64,000 nt of DNA from an uncultured Clostridia bacterium (GCA_947389015.1 CANDVA010000013.1:16475-80474), one strand, 5' to 3'. Positions 49,743 through 60,393 are shown, counted from the first letter of the stretch. The notes: generated from the letters alone by a model not told the origin. A program made the numbers and translations.

Positions 49743-50165
49743 TTATCCGTGTATCCACTGGCTCATTCCCGCGCCCAAAGCCTCGTTGGGGCGCTCCCTG
49801 AATCCGAACTGCTTATAAAAGTCCTCCCTGCCTATCGCGGACATCAGATATAGCGCTATCGTATCGCCCGGCTCGAGCGTGCTCTGCATAAACGCCATAG
49901 TGCGGCGCATCATCTCCGTGCCTATGCCTTGGTGCTGATATTCTGGTATGACCATTACGTCGGTTATGTAATTCGCGTAACTGCCGTCGGACAGCACGCG
50001 TATCATGCCGACAGCTCTGCCGTTGTCACGCACGGTCATGATATGGAACGCGTTGTTGAGCGCGTTGCTCGCTATTCTCTCGGATAGCACCGTGAATTTC
50101 ACGGCGCGGCGCATTTCCATATACTCCTCCAATGTCGGAGCCTTGTCAATATACTCTAATGCCAT
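49743..50165 (-). CDS. GNAT family N-acetyltransferase
   Basis: A 140-residue acetyl-CoA-dependent acetyltransferase. The GNAT core is visible: RDNGRAVGMIRVLSDG, then YITDVMVIPEYQHQGIGTEM with the acetyl-CoA pyrophosphate-binding Q-H-Q-G-I-G loop (about 76-95), and a terminal FYKQFGFRERPNEALGAGM. The acceptor substrate cannot be inferred. It follows ftsH on the same strand across a terminator. Confidence 0.93.
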   Translation of the reverse strand: MALEYIDKAPTLEEYMEMRRAVKFTVLSERIASNALNNAFHIMTVRDNGRAVGMIRVLSDGSYANYITDVMVIPEYQHQGIGTEMMRRTMAFMQSTLEPGDTIALYLMSAIGREDFYKQFGFRERPNEALGAGMSQWIHG

Positions 50166-50177
50166 TTTTCTCTCTCC

Positions 50178-50212
50178 GCAAAATTCCGTCCCGATTTTAC
50201 CGGGACGGAATT
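50178..50212 (-). terminator. Terminator after ftsH
   Basis: Perfect 12-bp stem AATTCCGTCCCG/CGGGACGGAATT (50182-50193 and 50201-50212) with a 7-base loop, followed on the minus strand by TTTTG, 8 bp past the ftsH stop. Confidence 0.85.
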
Positions 50213-50219
50213 ATTTATT

Positions 50220-52187
50220 TTAATCTTGATTTTCTCCGTTTTCATCGGGCTTTTCATCTGTTGTCTCGGTCTTTTCCTCAACAAGCTTTATGGGATTGCC
50301 CTCAACGTCGATCTCGCCGTTCATAAGCTTATAGAATACGGGTCCGTCTATCTTCTCGTGCTTTATCAGATACTGCGCGCATAACTCGAGCAGATCGCCG
50401 TGAACGGTAAGGATATCCTTCGCCTTTTCGTAGCCCGTTTCGATAAGCTCGCGTATCTCCGCGTCTATCTCGCTCGCGACGTTTTCAGAATAGTTCTTGC
50501 CGTGACCGTAATCTCTGCCGAGGAACACCTCGTCGTTCTCGCTGCCGTACAGTATCGGACCAAGCTTCTCCGAGAAGCCGTAGCGCGTTACCATATCTCT
50601 CGCCACGGAGGTCGCGCGCTCGATATCATTTGACGCGCCCGTGGTGATGTCGTCGAGAATAAGCTTTTCCGCCGCGCGTCCGCCGAGCAGTACGACTATC
50701 GACTCCTCCATGCGGTTTTTCGTGACGTGCGAGTTGTCCTTTTCGGGAAGATGCATCGTAAAGCCCGCCGCCATACCTCTCTGGATAATGGACACCTGAT
50801 GAACCTTATCCTGCGTAGGACAGAACAGCGTAGCGACCGCGTGACCCGCCTCGTGATAAGCCGTGATACGCTTGTCCTCGGGGCTCACGATACGGCTCTT
50901 TTTCTCGGGACCCGCAACTACCTTGATAGTAGCCTCCTCGATATCCTCCTTGGTGACCGCTTTGCGGTTGTTTCTCGCGGCAAGCAGCGCCGCCTCGTTT
51001 ACAAGATTTTCGAGATCCGCGCCCGTAAAGCCCGCGGTCGTCGCGGCAATAGTCTTAAGGTCTACGTCGGGACCTATATTCTTGTTTCTGGTGTGAACCT
51101 TGAGTATCTCCTCTCTGCCCTTGATATCGGGATAGCTTACGACTACCTGTCTGTCGAAGCGTCCCGGACGGAGCAGAGCAGGGTCAAGGATATCACGGCG
51201 GTTGGTAGCCGCCATAACGATGATGTTCTCATTTTCGGTAAAGCCGTCCATTTCGACAAGCAGCTGGTTCAGCGTCTGCTCGCGCTCGTCGTGACCGCCG
51301 CCGAGACCCGCGCCGCGCTGTCTGCCGACCGCGTCTATCTCGTCGATAAAAATAATGGACGGAGTGTGCTTCTTCGCCTGATCGAACAGGTCGCGCACTC
51401 TCGAAGCGCCGACGCCGACGTACATCTCAACGAAATCCGAACCGGATATCGAGAAGAACGGAGCGCCCGCCTCACCCGCGACAGCCTTCGCGAGCAGGGT
51501 CTTACCCGTACCGGGAGGTCCCACAAGCAGCACGCCCTTGGGAACTCTCGCGCCTATCTCGCGGTATTTCGCGGGATTTTTCAGGTAGTCTACTATCTCG
51601 ACAAGCTCCTGCTTTTCCTCGTCCGCGCCCGCAACGTCCTCGAACGTTACCTTCTTGCCCGTCTGCTGACGGACGTTCGCACGGGAAAACGTATTCATCT
51701 TGCCGCCGCCCGTCGTCTGACGCAGCACAATGACCGTAAAGATCACCATCACGCCTACAAGCAGCAGATACGGCAGAATGCTCGTAAGAAATGTGTTGTC
51801 GGAGATCGGGATATAGTTCTCGTACAGCGGCGTCTCGGGGTTCGCCTCGTTGTAACGCTGACGGTAATTAGCTATCCTGCCTTCATTATTGTATCCGGTA
51901 TTTATATCGTTTATAAAAATGTTGACATTCGGGACGGAATATGTTTTCACGTCCTGCGGATTTTCTATATCTCCGCCCTTGAGAACGTAGCTGAGACGCC
52001 CGCTTCCGAGATCGAGCACGAACGCGGAGACATTAAGGTCGTCAAATTCCGCAATAACGTCCGAATATTTCGCCGCGGCGTTTGAACTTCTCCCTCCCGC
52101 TAAATTGAGCACGGACACCAGTCCGAATATCAGCAAAAGTGCTATCAAAAAGTAGATTATCACGCCTTGGAGCTTATTTTTCTTCAT
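50220..52187 (-). CDS. ftsH: ATP-dependent zinc metalloprotease FtsH
   Basis: Membrane-bound AAA+ protease that degrades damaged or regulatory proteins. The 655 residues contain two membrane helices (about 8-28 and 134-155) flanking an extracellular domain, the AAA domain with Walker A GPPGTGKT (223-230), Walker [12 protein letters not shown] and the [23 protein letters not shown], and the protease domain with the zinc motif HEAGH (445-449). The C-terminal tail is acidic. Position after hpt and tilS is conserved in Firmicutes. Confidence 0.98.
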   Translation of the reverse strand: MKKNKLQGVIIYFLIALLLIFGLVSVLNLAGGRSSNAAAKYSDVIAEFDDLNVSAFVLDLGSGRLSYVLKGGDIENPQDVKTYSVPNVNIFINDINTGYNNEGRIANYRQRYNEANPETPLYENYIPISDNTFLTSILPYLLLVGVMVIFTVIVLRQTTGGGKMNTFSRANVRQQTGKKVTFEDVAGADEEKQELVEIVDYLKNPAKYREIGARVPKGVLLVGPPGTGKTLLAKAVAGEAGAPFFSISGSDFVEMYVGVGASRVRDLFDQAKKHTPSIIFIDEIDAVGRQRGAGLGGGHDEREQTLNQLLVEMDGFTENENIIVMAATNRRDILDPALLRPGRFDRQVVVSYPDIKGREEILKVHTRNKNIGPDVDLKTIAATTAGFTGADLENLVNEAALLAARNNRKAVTKEDIEEATIKVVAGPEKKSRIVSPEDKRITAYHEAGHAVATLFCPTQDKVHQVSIIQRGMAAGFTMHLPEKDNSHVTKNRMEESIVVLLGGRAAEKLILDDITTGASNDIERATSVARDMVTRYGFSEKLGPILYGSENDEVFLGRDYGHGKNYSENVASEIDAEIRELIETGYEKAKDILTVHGDLLELCAQYLIKHEKIDGPVFYKLMNGEIDVEGNPIKLVEEKTETTDEKPDENGENQD

Positions 52188-52252
52188 TTAAACCGCCTTT
52201 CCTGTTCCGGGCTGTCTTCTTTTTTTATTGCCCGTGAAAATATATATTTTAA

Positions 52253-52783
52253 TTATGCCTTGTATACGCCTATGTACGGAAGATTGCGGAATTGCTGATC
52301 GCAGTCCAGACCGTAGCCCACCACAAACAGATCCTCTATCTCAAAGCAGCTGTTGTCCGCGGTAAAGTTTTCCACCTCGCGCCGAGACGGCTTGTCGAGC
52401 AGACATACGATCCTGAGCGAGCGCGGGTCATGCCGCAGAAACATTTCCTTTACCTTTGAGAGCGTCCGCGCCGTGTCGATAATATCCTCGACGATCACCA
52501 CGTCGCGCCCCTCTATGTCTGGGATCTCACGCTCGTCGGCGTTTACGCCGCCGCTTGAATCTGTCCCGACGTAGCTTGACGTTCGGAAAAACCCGACCTC
52601 GAGCGGACATTTCACCGCGCGTATCAGATCGGAAAAGAACACGACCGCTCCTTTTAAAATGCAGACGAACAACGGATTTTTACCGCCGTATTCCTTTGTA
52701 AGTTCACCTCCGAGCAGCGCGACTTTTTCCTTGATCTGCTCCTCGGTGAACAAAATTTTCTCTATTTTTTCGGGAATACACAT
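52253..52783 (-). CDS. hpt: Hypoxanthine phosphoribosyltransferase
   Basis: Salvages hypoxanthine and guanine by coupling them to PRPP. The 176-residue protein shows VCILKGAVVFFSDL, RTSSYVGTDSSG and the PRPP loop VVIVEDIIDTARTL (95-108). In most HPRTs that loop reads DTGxT; here position 105 is Ala instead of Gly. The C-terminal FVVGYGLDCDQQFRNLPYIGV is intact. The tilS-hpt-ftsH order is conserved in Firmicutes. A promoter is seen at 52809-52837. Confidence 0.95.
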   Translation of the reverse strand: MCIPEKIEKILFTEEQIKEKVALLGGELTKEYGGKNPLFVCILKGAVVFFSDLIRAVKCPLEVGFFRTSSYVGTDSSGGVNADEREIPDIEGRDVVIVEDIIDTARTLSKVKEMFLRHDPRSLRIVCLLDKPSRREVENFTADNSCFEIEDLFVVGYGLDCDQQFRNLPYIGVYKA

Positions 52784-52808
52784 TATGTTATCCTCTCATA
52801 TATTTTTC

Positions 52809-52837
52809 ATTATATCATATAATTCACAAAAAAGCAA
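52809..52837 (-). promoter_or_regulatory. Sigma-A promoter of hpt-ftsH
   Basis: TTGCTT (52832-52837), 17 bp and a perfect TATAAT (52809-52814) on the minus strand, 25 bp before hpt. Confidence 0.7.
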
Positions 52838-52882
52838 TTGATTTTCGTGAATTTCTGCTGAAATTTTCGGGATATTTTCCAA

Positions 52883-53893
52883 TTACTTCCTTTTTTCATT
52901 GAAACGGCTGTAATGCTGCTCGATCTTTTCAACAAAGCACACACCCTTGCGGATCGTGAAAAAACGATCCTTACAGGGATTGTATCGTGCCGAACGCTTT
53001 GGCAGCAGCTCCGCAGCCGTGTTTATCCGCAGCGACGACGGCTCTATACCGCCATCCGCAAGAATTTTCCTTACCACGCGCGAACGTATCGGTCGCGGAA
53101 GCTTCGCAAGCTCCGCGGCGTTGTAGCCGCGCCCCGTGCGGTTCTCGGCGAGCGCCTTTTCCGCAAGCTCCTCAAGGAACGCGTTGTCCTCGCGGAGGTT
53201 CCTGGTCATTCTGCCGAGCGTTTCAATCGCCGAGGGATTTATATCCAGTATCTCCATGAGCACCCTGCGGCGTATTTTATTGCGCGTGTACTCCTCCGAG
53301 AGATTGGTGCGGTCGGTGACGAAATTCTGTCCGCACTCGAAGAGAAACTCCTCGACCTCCGCTCTCGTGCAGTATATCAACGGTCTCACCACGCGGAACT
53401 CTCCGAGCCCCCGCACTGGAGGAATACCGCATAAGCCCGCCAGTCCAGTGCCGCGCGTCATATTTATCAGCACTGTCTCCGCATTGTCGTTGGCTGTGTG
53501 AGCCGTCGCAAGTACGGCATTGCCGCCGAAAGCGTTCAGCGCATCGCGGAAGAAATCATACCTTACACGACGCGCCGTCTCTTCAAGGCTCTCATGCTTT
53601 TCGGCAAGCTCCGTGACCGCGATCCTCCGCGAATAGAGCGGCACTCCCAACCTTGCGCACAGTTCTCCGCAGAAGCGCTGATCACGATCGCTCTCCTCAC
53701 CGCGAAGCCCGTGGTTAAGATGACACGCCGAAAGCGCGAAGCCGCGCTCCGCGGACAGCTCCCTGAGCGCCAGCAGCAGCGAAACGCTGTCCGCGCCTCC
53801 CGAAAGCGCCGCGCAGACAGCCGCTCCGCCGAACATTCCGTAGTCGGCGTCGGCACGTTTTACCTTTTCGATAAACTCCGTCATAGCTTTCAA
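52883..53893 (-). CDS. tilS: tRNA(Ile)-lysidine synthase
   Basis: Attaches lysine to the wobble C of tRNA(Ile2) so that it reads AUA. The 336-residue protein has the PP-loop AALSGGADSVSLL (about 28-40), HLNHGLRGEESDRD, ATAHTANDNAETVLINM and RPLIYCTRAEVEEFL. It is shorter than the roughly 430-470 residues of many TilS proteins and lacks the full C-terminal domain, a form also seen in other bacteria. The TTG at 53893 overlaps the dnaB stop (TTGA) and has AGGA 6 bp upstream; an ATG three codons later is possible. Confidence 0.92.
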   Translation of the reverse strand: MKAMTEFIEKVKRADADYGMFGGAAVCAALSGGADSVSLLLALRELSAERGFALSACHLNHGLRGEESDRDQRFCGELCARLGVPLYSRRIAVTELAEKHESLEETARRVRYDFFRDALNAFGGNAVLATAHTANDNAETVLINMTRGTGLAGLCGIPPVRGLGEFRVVRPLIYCTRAEVEEFLFECGQNFVTDRTNLSEEYTRNKIRRRVLMEILDINPSAIETLGRMTRNLREDNAFLEELAEKALAENRTGRGYNAAELAKLPRPIRSRVVRKILADGGIEPSSLRINTAAELLPKRSARYNPCKDRFFTIRKGVCFVEKIEQHYSRFNEKRK

Positions 53894-55269
53894 CCGTTAT
53901 CCTGATTTTGATGCGAATACTTGACCTCGACGTTCGTAAACTTGGTGTACTCTCCCTGCCAGCCGAGGTATACGGGTCCCGTCTCACCGTGTCGATTTTT
54001 CGCGACAATACATTCGCATATGTTCTGATTTGGGTCGGTCTTATCGTAATATGAATTTCTGTAAAGAAACATTACGATATCCGCATCCTGCTCTATAGAA
54101 CCCGAATCACGCAGATCGCTCAGCAGTGGTCGCTTATCGGGTCTCTGCTCGGGACCTCTGGCAAGCTGCGACAGTGCGATAACGGGAACGTTAAGCTCTT
54201 TAGCCATTATTTTCAGATTGCGCGTTATCTCCGATATCTCGGCAACGCGGTTTCCGTGGAAGTTGTTCACGCTCGTCATCAGCTGCAAATAGTCGATAAT
54301 GACCACGCCGAGGTTCTTCATACGGCGCAGCTTGGACTTGATATTCGTCACGTTGCACCCCGGAGTGTCGTCGATGTATATCTCCAGATGCTGGAGCACG
54401 TCGGCGGCGACCATTACGTTGTTTAACTGCTCGGGAGTGGAGCGCCCCGTTTTCATAACGTCGGACGGCAGCAGCGCCTCGGAGCACATCATTCTCGACA
54501 CGATCTGCTCCTTGCTCATTTCAAGGCTGAACACACATACCTGCTTGTCGCGGAAACGCTTGGAAACGTTGGTCGCAATATTCATGGCAAATGAAGTTTT
54601 ACCCATACCGGGACGCGCCGCGAGGATTATCAGATCAGACTTGTTAAGCCCGAAAATACGCTTGTCAAGCTCTGTAAATCCCGTCGAAATCCCCGTCATA
54701 ACGGGCTGACCGCCGTTCTCACGCGACGCCTTGACCAGATCGCTGAACGCGCGAACCCTGTCGTACACCACGCCCACAATATGCGTAAGACTGCTGCTTT
54801 GCGTGCCCGAACGGATATCGAATATCTTCTGCTCAGCGAAATCCACTATCGCGTCCGCGGTATCGGCGGAGTTGTTCGCCGCATCGATTATCTCCTTAGA
54901 GGCAAAAATAAGGCTCCTCAACAGATACTTCTCCGTCACGATCTCCGCGTACTTTTTTATCGAGGAAACGCTCGGGCAATGCTCAAGTGCCTCCATAAGG
55001 AACGCCCTCGCCTCGGTCGCCTGCTCAAACACGCCGTGTCTTACGCACATATCACCGACCGTCAGCACGTCTATTTTTTCATTGCTCATATAGAGCTGCG
55101 TCATAAGCGCGTATATCTCGCGGCAGCGGTCGATATAGAAATGCTCGGGGCGAAGCGTTTCTATGACCTCGCCCAACATATCTTTAGAGCCGACGACCGC
55201 TCCGATGACCGCCTCCTCCGCCGTCGGATCGAACGGAAGATTTATCCCTGTGAGATCGTATTCCGCCAT
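53890..55269 (-). CDS. dnaB: Replicative DNA helicase DnaB/DnaC
   Basis: Hexameric helicase that unwinds DNA at the replication fork. The 459-residue protein has the N-terminal primase-interacting domain (about 10-110; PFDPTAEEAVIGAV) and the RecA-like C-terminal domain with Walker A ARPGMGKTS (about 211-219), the SLEMSKEQIVSRM block, VVIIDYLQLM and SDLRDSGSIEQDADIVMFL. It starts 7 bp after the rplI stop, the usual Firmicute neighbour. Confidence 0.97.
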   Translation of the reverse strand: MAEYDLTGINLPFDPTAEEAVIGAVVGSKDMLGEVIETLRPEHFYIDRCREIYALMTQLYMSNEKIDVLTVGDMCVRHGVFEQATEARAFLMEALEHCPSVSSIKKYAEIVTEKYLLRSLIFASKEIIDAANNSADTADAIVDFAEQKIFDIRSGTQSSSLTHIVGVVYDRVRAFSDLVKASRENGGQPVMTGISTGFTELDKRIFGLNKSDLIILAARPGMGKTSFAMNIATNVSKRFRDKQVCVFSLEMSKEQIVSRMMCSEALLPSDVMKTGRSTPEQLNNVMVAADVLQHLEIYIDDTPGCNVTNIKSKLRRMKNLGVVIIDYLQLMTSVNNFHGNRVAEISEITRNLKIMAKELNVPVIALSQLARGPEQRPDKRPLLSDLRDSGSIEQDADIVMFLYRNSYYDKTDPNQNICECIVAKNRHGETGPVYLGWQGEYTKFTNVEVKYSHQNQDNG

Positions 55270-55276
55270 TTCTCCG

Positions 55277-55726
55277 TCAGCCCTCGTCTTTTACGCTAAC
55301 CGTAAACTTCGCGGTGACTCCCGCGTAAAGTCTCGCCTCTGCGGAATAGTCGCCGAAGCCCTCTATCTTCATCGCGATGCTGATCTTCTTTTTATCCACG
55401 TCCAGACCCAGCGACTGCTTTATCGCCGCCGAGACCTCCTTGGAGGTGACCGTGCCGAACAGTCTGCCGTTCTGACCCGCCTTAGCCTTTACGACAACGC
55501 TCTTACCCTCGAGCTTGCCCGCGATATCCTTGGCGTTTGCGATATCAACGTCGATCTTATGCTGAGCGCTGTCCTTCTGACCCTGTAACAAATTCAGATT
55601 TTTCGCGTTAGCCTCCTGCGCCAACCCCTTCTTTATCAAGCAGTTAATCGCGTAACCGTCCTTTACCTCGTGGATCTCGCCCTTTTTGCCCGTGCCCTTA
55701 ACGTCCTCTAACAATATAACCTTCAT
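55277..55726 (-). CDS. rplI: 50S ribosomal protein L9
   Basis: Binds 23S rRNA near the L1 stalk and helps keep the reading frame. The 149-residue protein has the complete two-domain layout: the N-terminal [34 protein letters not shown] signature (only its core cited: [14 protein letters not shown]), a long connecting helix, and the C-terminal domain starting at [10 protein letters not shown]. It lies between gdpP and dnaB, a conserved Firmicute order. Confidence 0.97.
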   Translation of the reverse strand: MKVILLEDVKGTGKKGEIHEVKDGYAINCLIKKGLAQEANAKNLNLLQGQKDSAQHKIDVDIANAKDIAGKLEGKSVVVKAKAGQNGRLFGTVTSKEVSAAIKQSLGLDVDKKKISIAMKIEGFGDYSAEARLYAGVTAKFTVSVKDEG

Positions 55727-55779
55727 TTTGACCTCCTGATATAAAAGAAAATTTCCGCACCGATATTTTACTTTAACGT

Positions 55780-57849
55780 TTAATCTTTATCCTTCGGCGC
55801 GTTGGTGAAATACTCGTCGATAGCTCCGTGAAGCCTGTCTATCGTCTCGTCAACGGTGATATCGTACAGCTGAGCGCCCGCCATTGACTGATGTCCGCCG
55901 CCGTCGTCTATCTTGTTGCCAAGACTTTCCATGATCACCTGCACATTCACCTTGCCAAGAGAACGCGCGCTTATGCTCCAGCCGTTCTCTATCGGGTACA
56001 CTGTAAACGACGCGTCAACGTTGCGTATATACAGCATTTCGTCCGCCGCCTGCGAGCAAAGAACCCGTATGCCCTCGAAAGACTCCTCCACTACCGATAC
56101 AGCACACCGTGCCCTGTATATCTTCGCCGAGGATATTATCTGCGACTTGCGCGTCTTGTTCTCGATAGTCGTATCGAACAGCTTTTTCACCGCGATCGTG
56201 TCCGCGCCGAGCTTCTTTAAATACGCCGCAGCCTCGAACGTCGAAACGCCCGACCTCATCACGAAATCCTTCGTATCCAACGCGATACCCGCCAGCAGAG
56301 CCTCCGCCTCCAGCGGCTTTATCAGCACGTCGCTGCTGAAGTACTGTATAAGCTCCGTCACAAGCTCCGACGCCGACGACGCGTTGCTCTCGTGACACCT
56401 AACCGCAAACTCCGTGATAGCTCCCGCGCTCAGCCTGTGGTGGTCTATGATTACCACGCGGTTCTTCTGCGCAAGCTCAAACAACTCCGCGTCCTCCAGC
56501 TTCTTGGTGATATGCGTATCGACGATTATCAGCACCGATTTCGGCGTTATCCACTGTCTTGCCTCCTCGGGCTCGATAACCACGGGCGTATCATAGTCAA
56601 CAAATCTGTCGAACAGCGCCTTTGCGTTAGTCCGCGAGCTGTCTCTGAACCTCGCGACCGTATACGCGGGAATTCCCAGCCGCCGTATCGCGCAGGTGAG
56701 ACCTATCGCCGAGCCCGCGCTGTCGAAATCACCGAAGCTGTGCCCCATTATGTACACAGTATCCGCGGTGCTTATAAGGCTCTTTATCTCCTCCGCCGCA
56801 AGGCGTATCTTTACCTTTCCCGTGCGCTCCTTACCGGGAGAGATCGCGCCGAACGCGTTAAAGCCGTTGGACGTTTTCACCAGCGCCTGATCGCCGCCGC
56901 GCTCAAGCGCTTTGTCCAGCATCTCGCTCGCGAAGCGCTCGCCCTCGGCAAGCGACGAAGCCGTCGCGCCCACGCCTATCGACAGAGTAACTACCGCCCT
57001 GTCGCGCACTATTATCTCATGCGCCTTGTTTATCAGCGCCATTTTGTCCTTTATCATCTGATCGAGGTATTGCTGCTCAAGAACTATCAGGAATTTGTCG
57101 CCCGTCATCTTCTTCAGCACCGCCTTTTTCTCGGCGAAGTACTCCTCTATCAGCCTGTCGACCTGTATCGTGACGTACGCGCGTTCGCTCTCCTTTGCGC
57201 CCGAAAGCAGTTCCTCGTAGTTGTCGACCATTACGATCATAACAACGGGCTTTGACATCTCGTGCGATATCTGAAGTCTTCTGAGATCGGTGATATCTCG
57301 GAAGATCAGCATCGTGATTCGTTCCTTGACCGCGGCGGCGCCGTCGTCACCGCCTCCGAAGATAACGGGCTTTCCCGCAATTCTGCTGTCCACCACGAAA
57401 TCGTGCGCTACAGAGTACACGCGGAAGTGGTTTTCCTCGTAACCTATCTCCCTGCCGTCCGAGCCGAAAAGCTCAAGCGGCACATCCGTTACCTTATTTA
57501 TTGAGCTTTCGTCCTCGCTCGGAGTGAAAAATGTTTCGTTAAAGCAATCGTTGCTCCATATAACGCTCAGTTCCTCGTCGACTATGCATATCGGCAGCGG
57601 AAAAGCTATCAGCGCCATTGAATCCGTATCGCGTATCTCCTCTGAAAGCTGCTCGAAATACCAGTACTCGCTCTGCCGTATCTGCAAAAGCTTTCCGAGA
57701 GCCAGCCCCGAAACGCCCAGCAATATCGGCAGCGACACCCAGAACATCAGCGGCTCGTGACGGAACACATATACGTCGATAACTATCAGCACTATTATCA
57801 GCGTACCGACAGCCGCCAACAGGACATTGCTCTTGTAAAAATTCTTCAT
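55780..57849 (-). CDS. gdpP: Cyclic-di-AMP phosphodiesterase GdpP
   Basis: Membrane enzyme that hydrolyses c-di-AMP, the messenger controlling osmotic and cell-wall balance. The 689 residues contain two N-terminal helices (about 8-50), a PAS-type domain (about 75-190), a degenerate GGDEF domain (about 195-330) and a DHH/DHHA1 domain: [18 protein letters not shown] (about 365-382), VIIDHHR and the final [11 protein letters not shown]. The order and length fit GdpP (YybT). It is 10 bp after rnj and precedes rplI. Confidence 0.95.
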   Translation of the reverse strand: MKNFYKSNVLLAAVGTLIIVLIVIDVYVFRHEPLMFWVSLPILLGVSGLALGKLLQIRQSEYWYFEQLSEEIRDTDSMALIAFPLPICIVDEELSVIWSNDCFNETFFTPSEDESSINKVTDVPLELFGSDGREIGYEENHFRVYSVAHDFVVDSRIAGKPVIFGGGDDGAAAVKERITMLIFRDITDLRRLQISHEMSKPVVMIVMVDNYEELLSGAKESERAYVTIQVDRLIEEYFAEKKAVLKKMTGDKFLIVLEQQYLDQMIKDKMALINKAHEIIVRDRAVVTLSIGVGATASSLAEGERFASEMLDKALERGGDQALVKTSNGFNAFGAISPGKERTGKVKIRLAAEEIKSLISTADTVYIMGHSFGDFDSAGSAIGLTCAIRRLGIPAYTVARFRDSSRTNAKALFDRFVDYDTPVVIEPEEARQWITPKSVLIIVDTHITKKLEDAELFELAQKNRVVIIDHHRLSAGAITEFAVRCHESNASSASELVTELIQYFSSDVLIKPLEAEALLAGIALDTKDFVMRSGVSTFEAAAYLKKLGADTIAVKKLFDTTIENKTRKSQIISSAKIYRARCAVSVVEESFEGIRVLCSQAADEMLYIRNVDASFTVYPIENGWSISARSLGKVNVQVIMESLGNKIDDGGGHQSMAGAQLYDITVDETIDRLHGAIDEYFTNAPKDKD

Positions 57850-57859
57850 GGCGTTATAA

Positions 57860-59797
57860 TCATATCTCCATAATGATCGGCAGTATCATCGGACTGCGCT
57901 TGGTCTCCTTGTAGATAAACTCCGAGAGCGCGTCACGCATAGCCGATTTGATATTGCCCCACTCGCGGACGTTTCGCTCCTGTAAATTCTCCATTACCTG
58001 CGCCATAAGCTGCTTCGCCTCGTCGAGCAACTCCTCGCTCTCGCGGACGTACACAAATCCCCTTGACACTATATCGGGACCCGCAACGACCCTGCCCGTC
58101 TCGCGGTTCATCGTCGCTACGATTATCATTACGCCGTCCTCGGCAAGGTGCTTTCTGTCGCGCAGCACCACGCTGCCGACGTCGCCGACTCCGAATCCGT
58201 CTACCATGACCTTGCCGCTCGGCACCGTGCCCGTGAGCTTCATCTCAACGCCGTCTGTCTCAAGAACGTCGCCGAGATCGGCTATAAACGTATTCTCCTC
58301 GGGAATTCCCATTCCCGTCGCAAGCTGAACGTGCTTCTTCATATGCTTGTACTCACCGTGAATAGGCACGAAGAACTTCGGCTTGGTGAGCGAGATCATC
58401 ATTTTCAGCTCCTCCTGACACGCATGACCCGAAACATGGACCTCGTACATACTCTCGTATATGACCTCCGCACCCTGCTTCATAAGCTCGTTGACCACCT
58501 TGGTCACCAGCTTTTCGTTGCCCGGAATGGGGTTAGCAGAGATAATTATAAAATCGTTCGGCGTTATGGTCACCTGTCTGTGGTCGCCGCTCGACATTCT
58601 CGACAGCGCCGACAGCGGCTCGCCCTGCGAACCCGTGGTCGCTATTACAAGCTCCGACGGATCGTATCTGTTTACGTCCTCGATATCTATCATTGTGCCG
58701 TCGGGAACCTTTATATAATTCAACTCGACCGCCTTTGAGATAACATTCGTCATGCTCCTGCCCGAAACGGCGACGCGCCGCCCGTGCTTTACCGCTTCGT
58801 CGATTATCTGCTGGATCCTGTGTATATTACTTGAAAATGTAGCGATTATAATGCGCTTTCCCTCGGCTCTCGCAAACAAGCCCTTAAAGCTCTCGCCGAC
58901 CGAGCGCTCGGATTTTGTGTAGCCGGGGCGTTCCACGTTCGTGCTTTCGCTCATCAAAGCAAGCACGCCGCGGTTTCCCAGCTCGCCGAACCTCGCCAGA
59001 TCAATAATTCCGCCCTCTATCGGCGTATAATCCACCTTGAAGTCGCCCGTATGCACGATAACTCCCGCGGGAGTGTGGATAGCGAGCGCGCAGCTGTCGG
59101 GTATCGAGTGGTTGACACGTATAAACTCGACGGACATACACCCCATGCGCACGTTCTGACGCGGCTCTACGACGTTCAGCAACGCCTGCGACAGCAATCC
59201 GTGCTCCTTGAGCTTACCCTCGACAAGACCGAGAGTAAGCCGCGTGCCGTAGATAGGCACGTTTATTTTCTTGAGCAGATACGGCAGCGCTCCGATATGA
59301 TCCTCATGCCCGTGCGTGATAACGATACCGCGAAAATGATCCTTGTTCTTTTCGAGATATGTGAAATCGGGAACGACCAGATCAACGCCGAGCATTTCCT
59401 CGTCGGGAAATGCCAGACCGCAGTCCACGATAAACATATCGTTCGAGCACTCGTATACATACAAATTTTTTCCGATCTCGTTCAGTCCGCCAAGCGCCAT
59501 AAACCTTACGGGCGTGCTCCTGCTCTCGCGAGGCTTTTTCTCCGCGGGACGCGGGTGCGGATTCGCGCGACCCAGCACGGGAGTTTTCGTCGCGGCAAGC
59601 GTTCTGTTGTTAGTCAGCACGGGAGTTCCAGGCTGTTTGTATTTTTTCGGGGACGCGGCGGGTGTCGCGCTCCGAAACGCCTTTTTAGGGGCAGTCTTCG
59701 GTGCAGGAGCCGTCACTGCCTTTGCGCCCGATCTGCTCTGCTTTTTCGAGATGTTCTCCGTTTCCGTCAATAATTTGTTATTTGACAATAATCCCAT
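57860..59797 (-). CDS. rnj: Ribonuclease J
   Basis: Metallo-beta-lactamase-fold ribonuclease with 5'-exonuclease and endonuclease activity, central to mRNA decay and rRNA maturation. The 645-residue protein opens with an unusual basic, Ala/Pro/Lys-rich extension of about 97 residues, probably unfolded. The catalytic core then follows: LGGLNEIGKN, HGHEDHIG (162-169), HTGDFKVD, ATGSQGEP and HVSGHAC. The ATG at 59797 has AAAGGA upstream. It is first of the rnj-gdpP-rplI-dnaB-tilS run. Confidence 0.96.
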   Translation of the reverse strand: MGLLSNNKLLTETENISKKQSRSGAKAVTAPAPKTAPKKAFRSATPAASPKKYKQPGTPVLTNNRTLAATKTPVLGRANPHPRPAEKKPRESRSTPVRFMALGGLNEIGKNLYVYECSNDMFIVDCGLAFPDEEMLGVDLVVPDFTYLEKNKDHFRGIVITHGHEDHIGALPYLLKKINVPIYGTRLTLGLVEGKLKEHGLLSQALLNVVEPRQNVRMGCMSVEFIRVNHSIPDSCALAIHTPAGVIVHTGDFKVDYTPIEGGIIDLARFGELGNRGVLALMSESTNVERPGYTKSERSVGESFKGLFARAEGKRIIIATFSSNIHRIQQIIDEAVKHGRRVAVSGRSMTNVISKAVELNYIKVPDGTMIDIEDVNRYDPSELVIATTGSQGEPLSALSRMSSGDHRQVTITPNDFIIISANPIPGNEKLVTKVVNELMKQGAEVIYESMYEVHVSGHACQEELKMMISLTKPKFFVPIHGEYKHMKKHVQLATGMGIPEENTFIADLGDVLETDGVEMKLTGTVPSGKVMVDGFGVGDVGSVVLRDRKHLAEDGVMIIVATMNRETGRVVAGPDIVSRGFVYVRESEELLDEAKQLMAQVMENLQERNVREWGNIKSAMRDALSEFIYKETKRSPMILPIIMEI

Positions 59798-60393
59798 AAA
59801 TGTTCCTTTCTCTTTATGCAAAATTCACAAAAAAATCCCCGAATTTCGCATAGTTACCCTAAATAATTTATTTTTGCGTCAAAACGAGTTAAATCAAATT
59901 GCGGCATTGGTAAAGAATTATTCGGCAAAAAACGGGTCAAATCGCCTTTTAGTTCAAGATCTTGCGCAATTTCCATGTACAGCCATAAAAATGCATATGT
60001 ATTTTTGGCAGCATTTTACAATACCCAAAGCTCATAACGTCCGTGTTTCGGGTTTAAAATAATGTTGACATACTTTTTTGACGACAATTTATTATATACA
60101 AAGAGGCGCAGCCTCAAAATTCCAATAAATCCCGTTAACTTTTCCACTTTCGGGAAAATACATATCTATTATTATACCGCTTTTTCGAGAAAATGTCAAG
60201 GGGTTTATTTCCGTAAATCCTCAAAGCGGTTATTTTGCGTTGAAACAGCCGAATATTGGCGGCAAAACTTAAAATATCAGTCCGATATTTCCTTTTATAT
60301 CGGACTGCAATTCTGCAAAAAATACACCCGTGACCTTCCGCGGCGAGATCTTTCCGCGCGGTCCAACTACAAACGAAAGGCAGTCAACATAAG
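59798..60393. other. 600-bp AT-rich intergenic region between rnj and spoIVB
   Basis: This divergent region has no convincing gene. A 111-codon frame (60062-60397) lacks a ribosome site, is rich in Lys, Tyr and Phe and runs into the spoIVB start. Features seen are an imperfect 20-bp palindrome centred on CATATG (59987-60006), a weak TTGACA-19-TATTAT (60065-60095), and an 11-bp perfect inverted repeat (60278-60307). I find no clear sigma-G promoter for spoIVB nor a good promoter for rnj. Confidence 0.6.
60278..60307. repeat. Perfect inverted repeat upstream of spoIVB
   Basis: Arms CAGTCCGATAT (60278-60288) and ATATCGGACTG (60297-60307) with an 8-base loop, 87 bp before spoIVB. On the minus strand ATATTTTAAGTTTT follows, so it could terminate antisense transcription. 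Confidence 0.7.

Noticed and set aside
50727..52085. 452-codon plus-strand frame opposite ftsH
   Set aside because: Opposite a highly conserved gene; composition is Arg/Leu/Val-rich as expected for an antisense frame in GC-rich codons.
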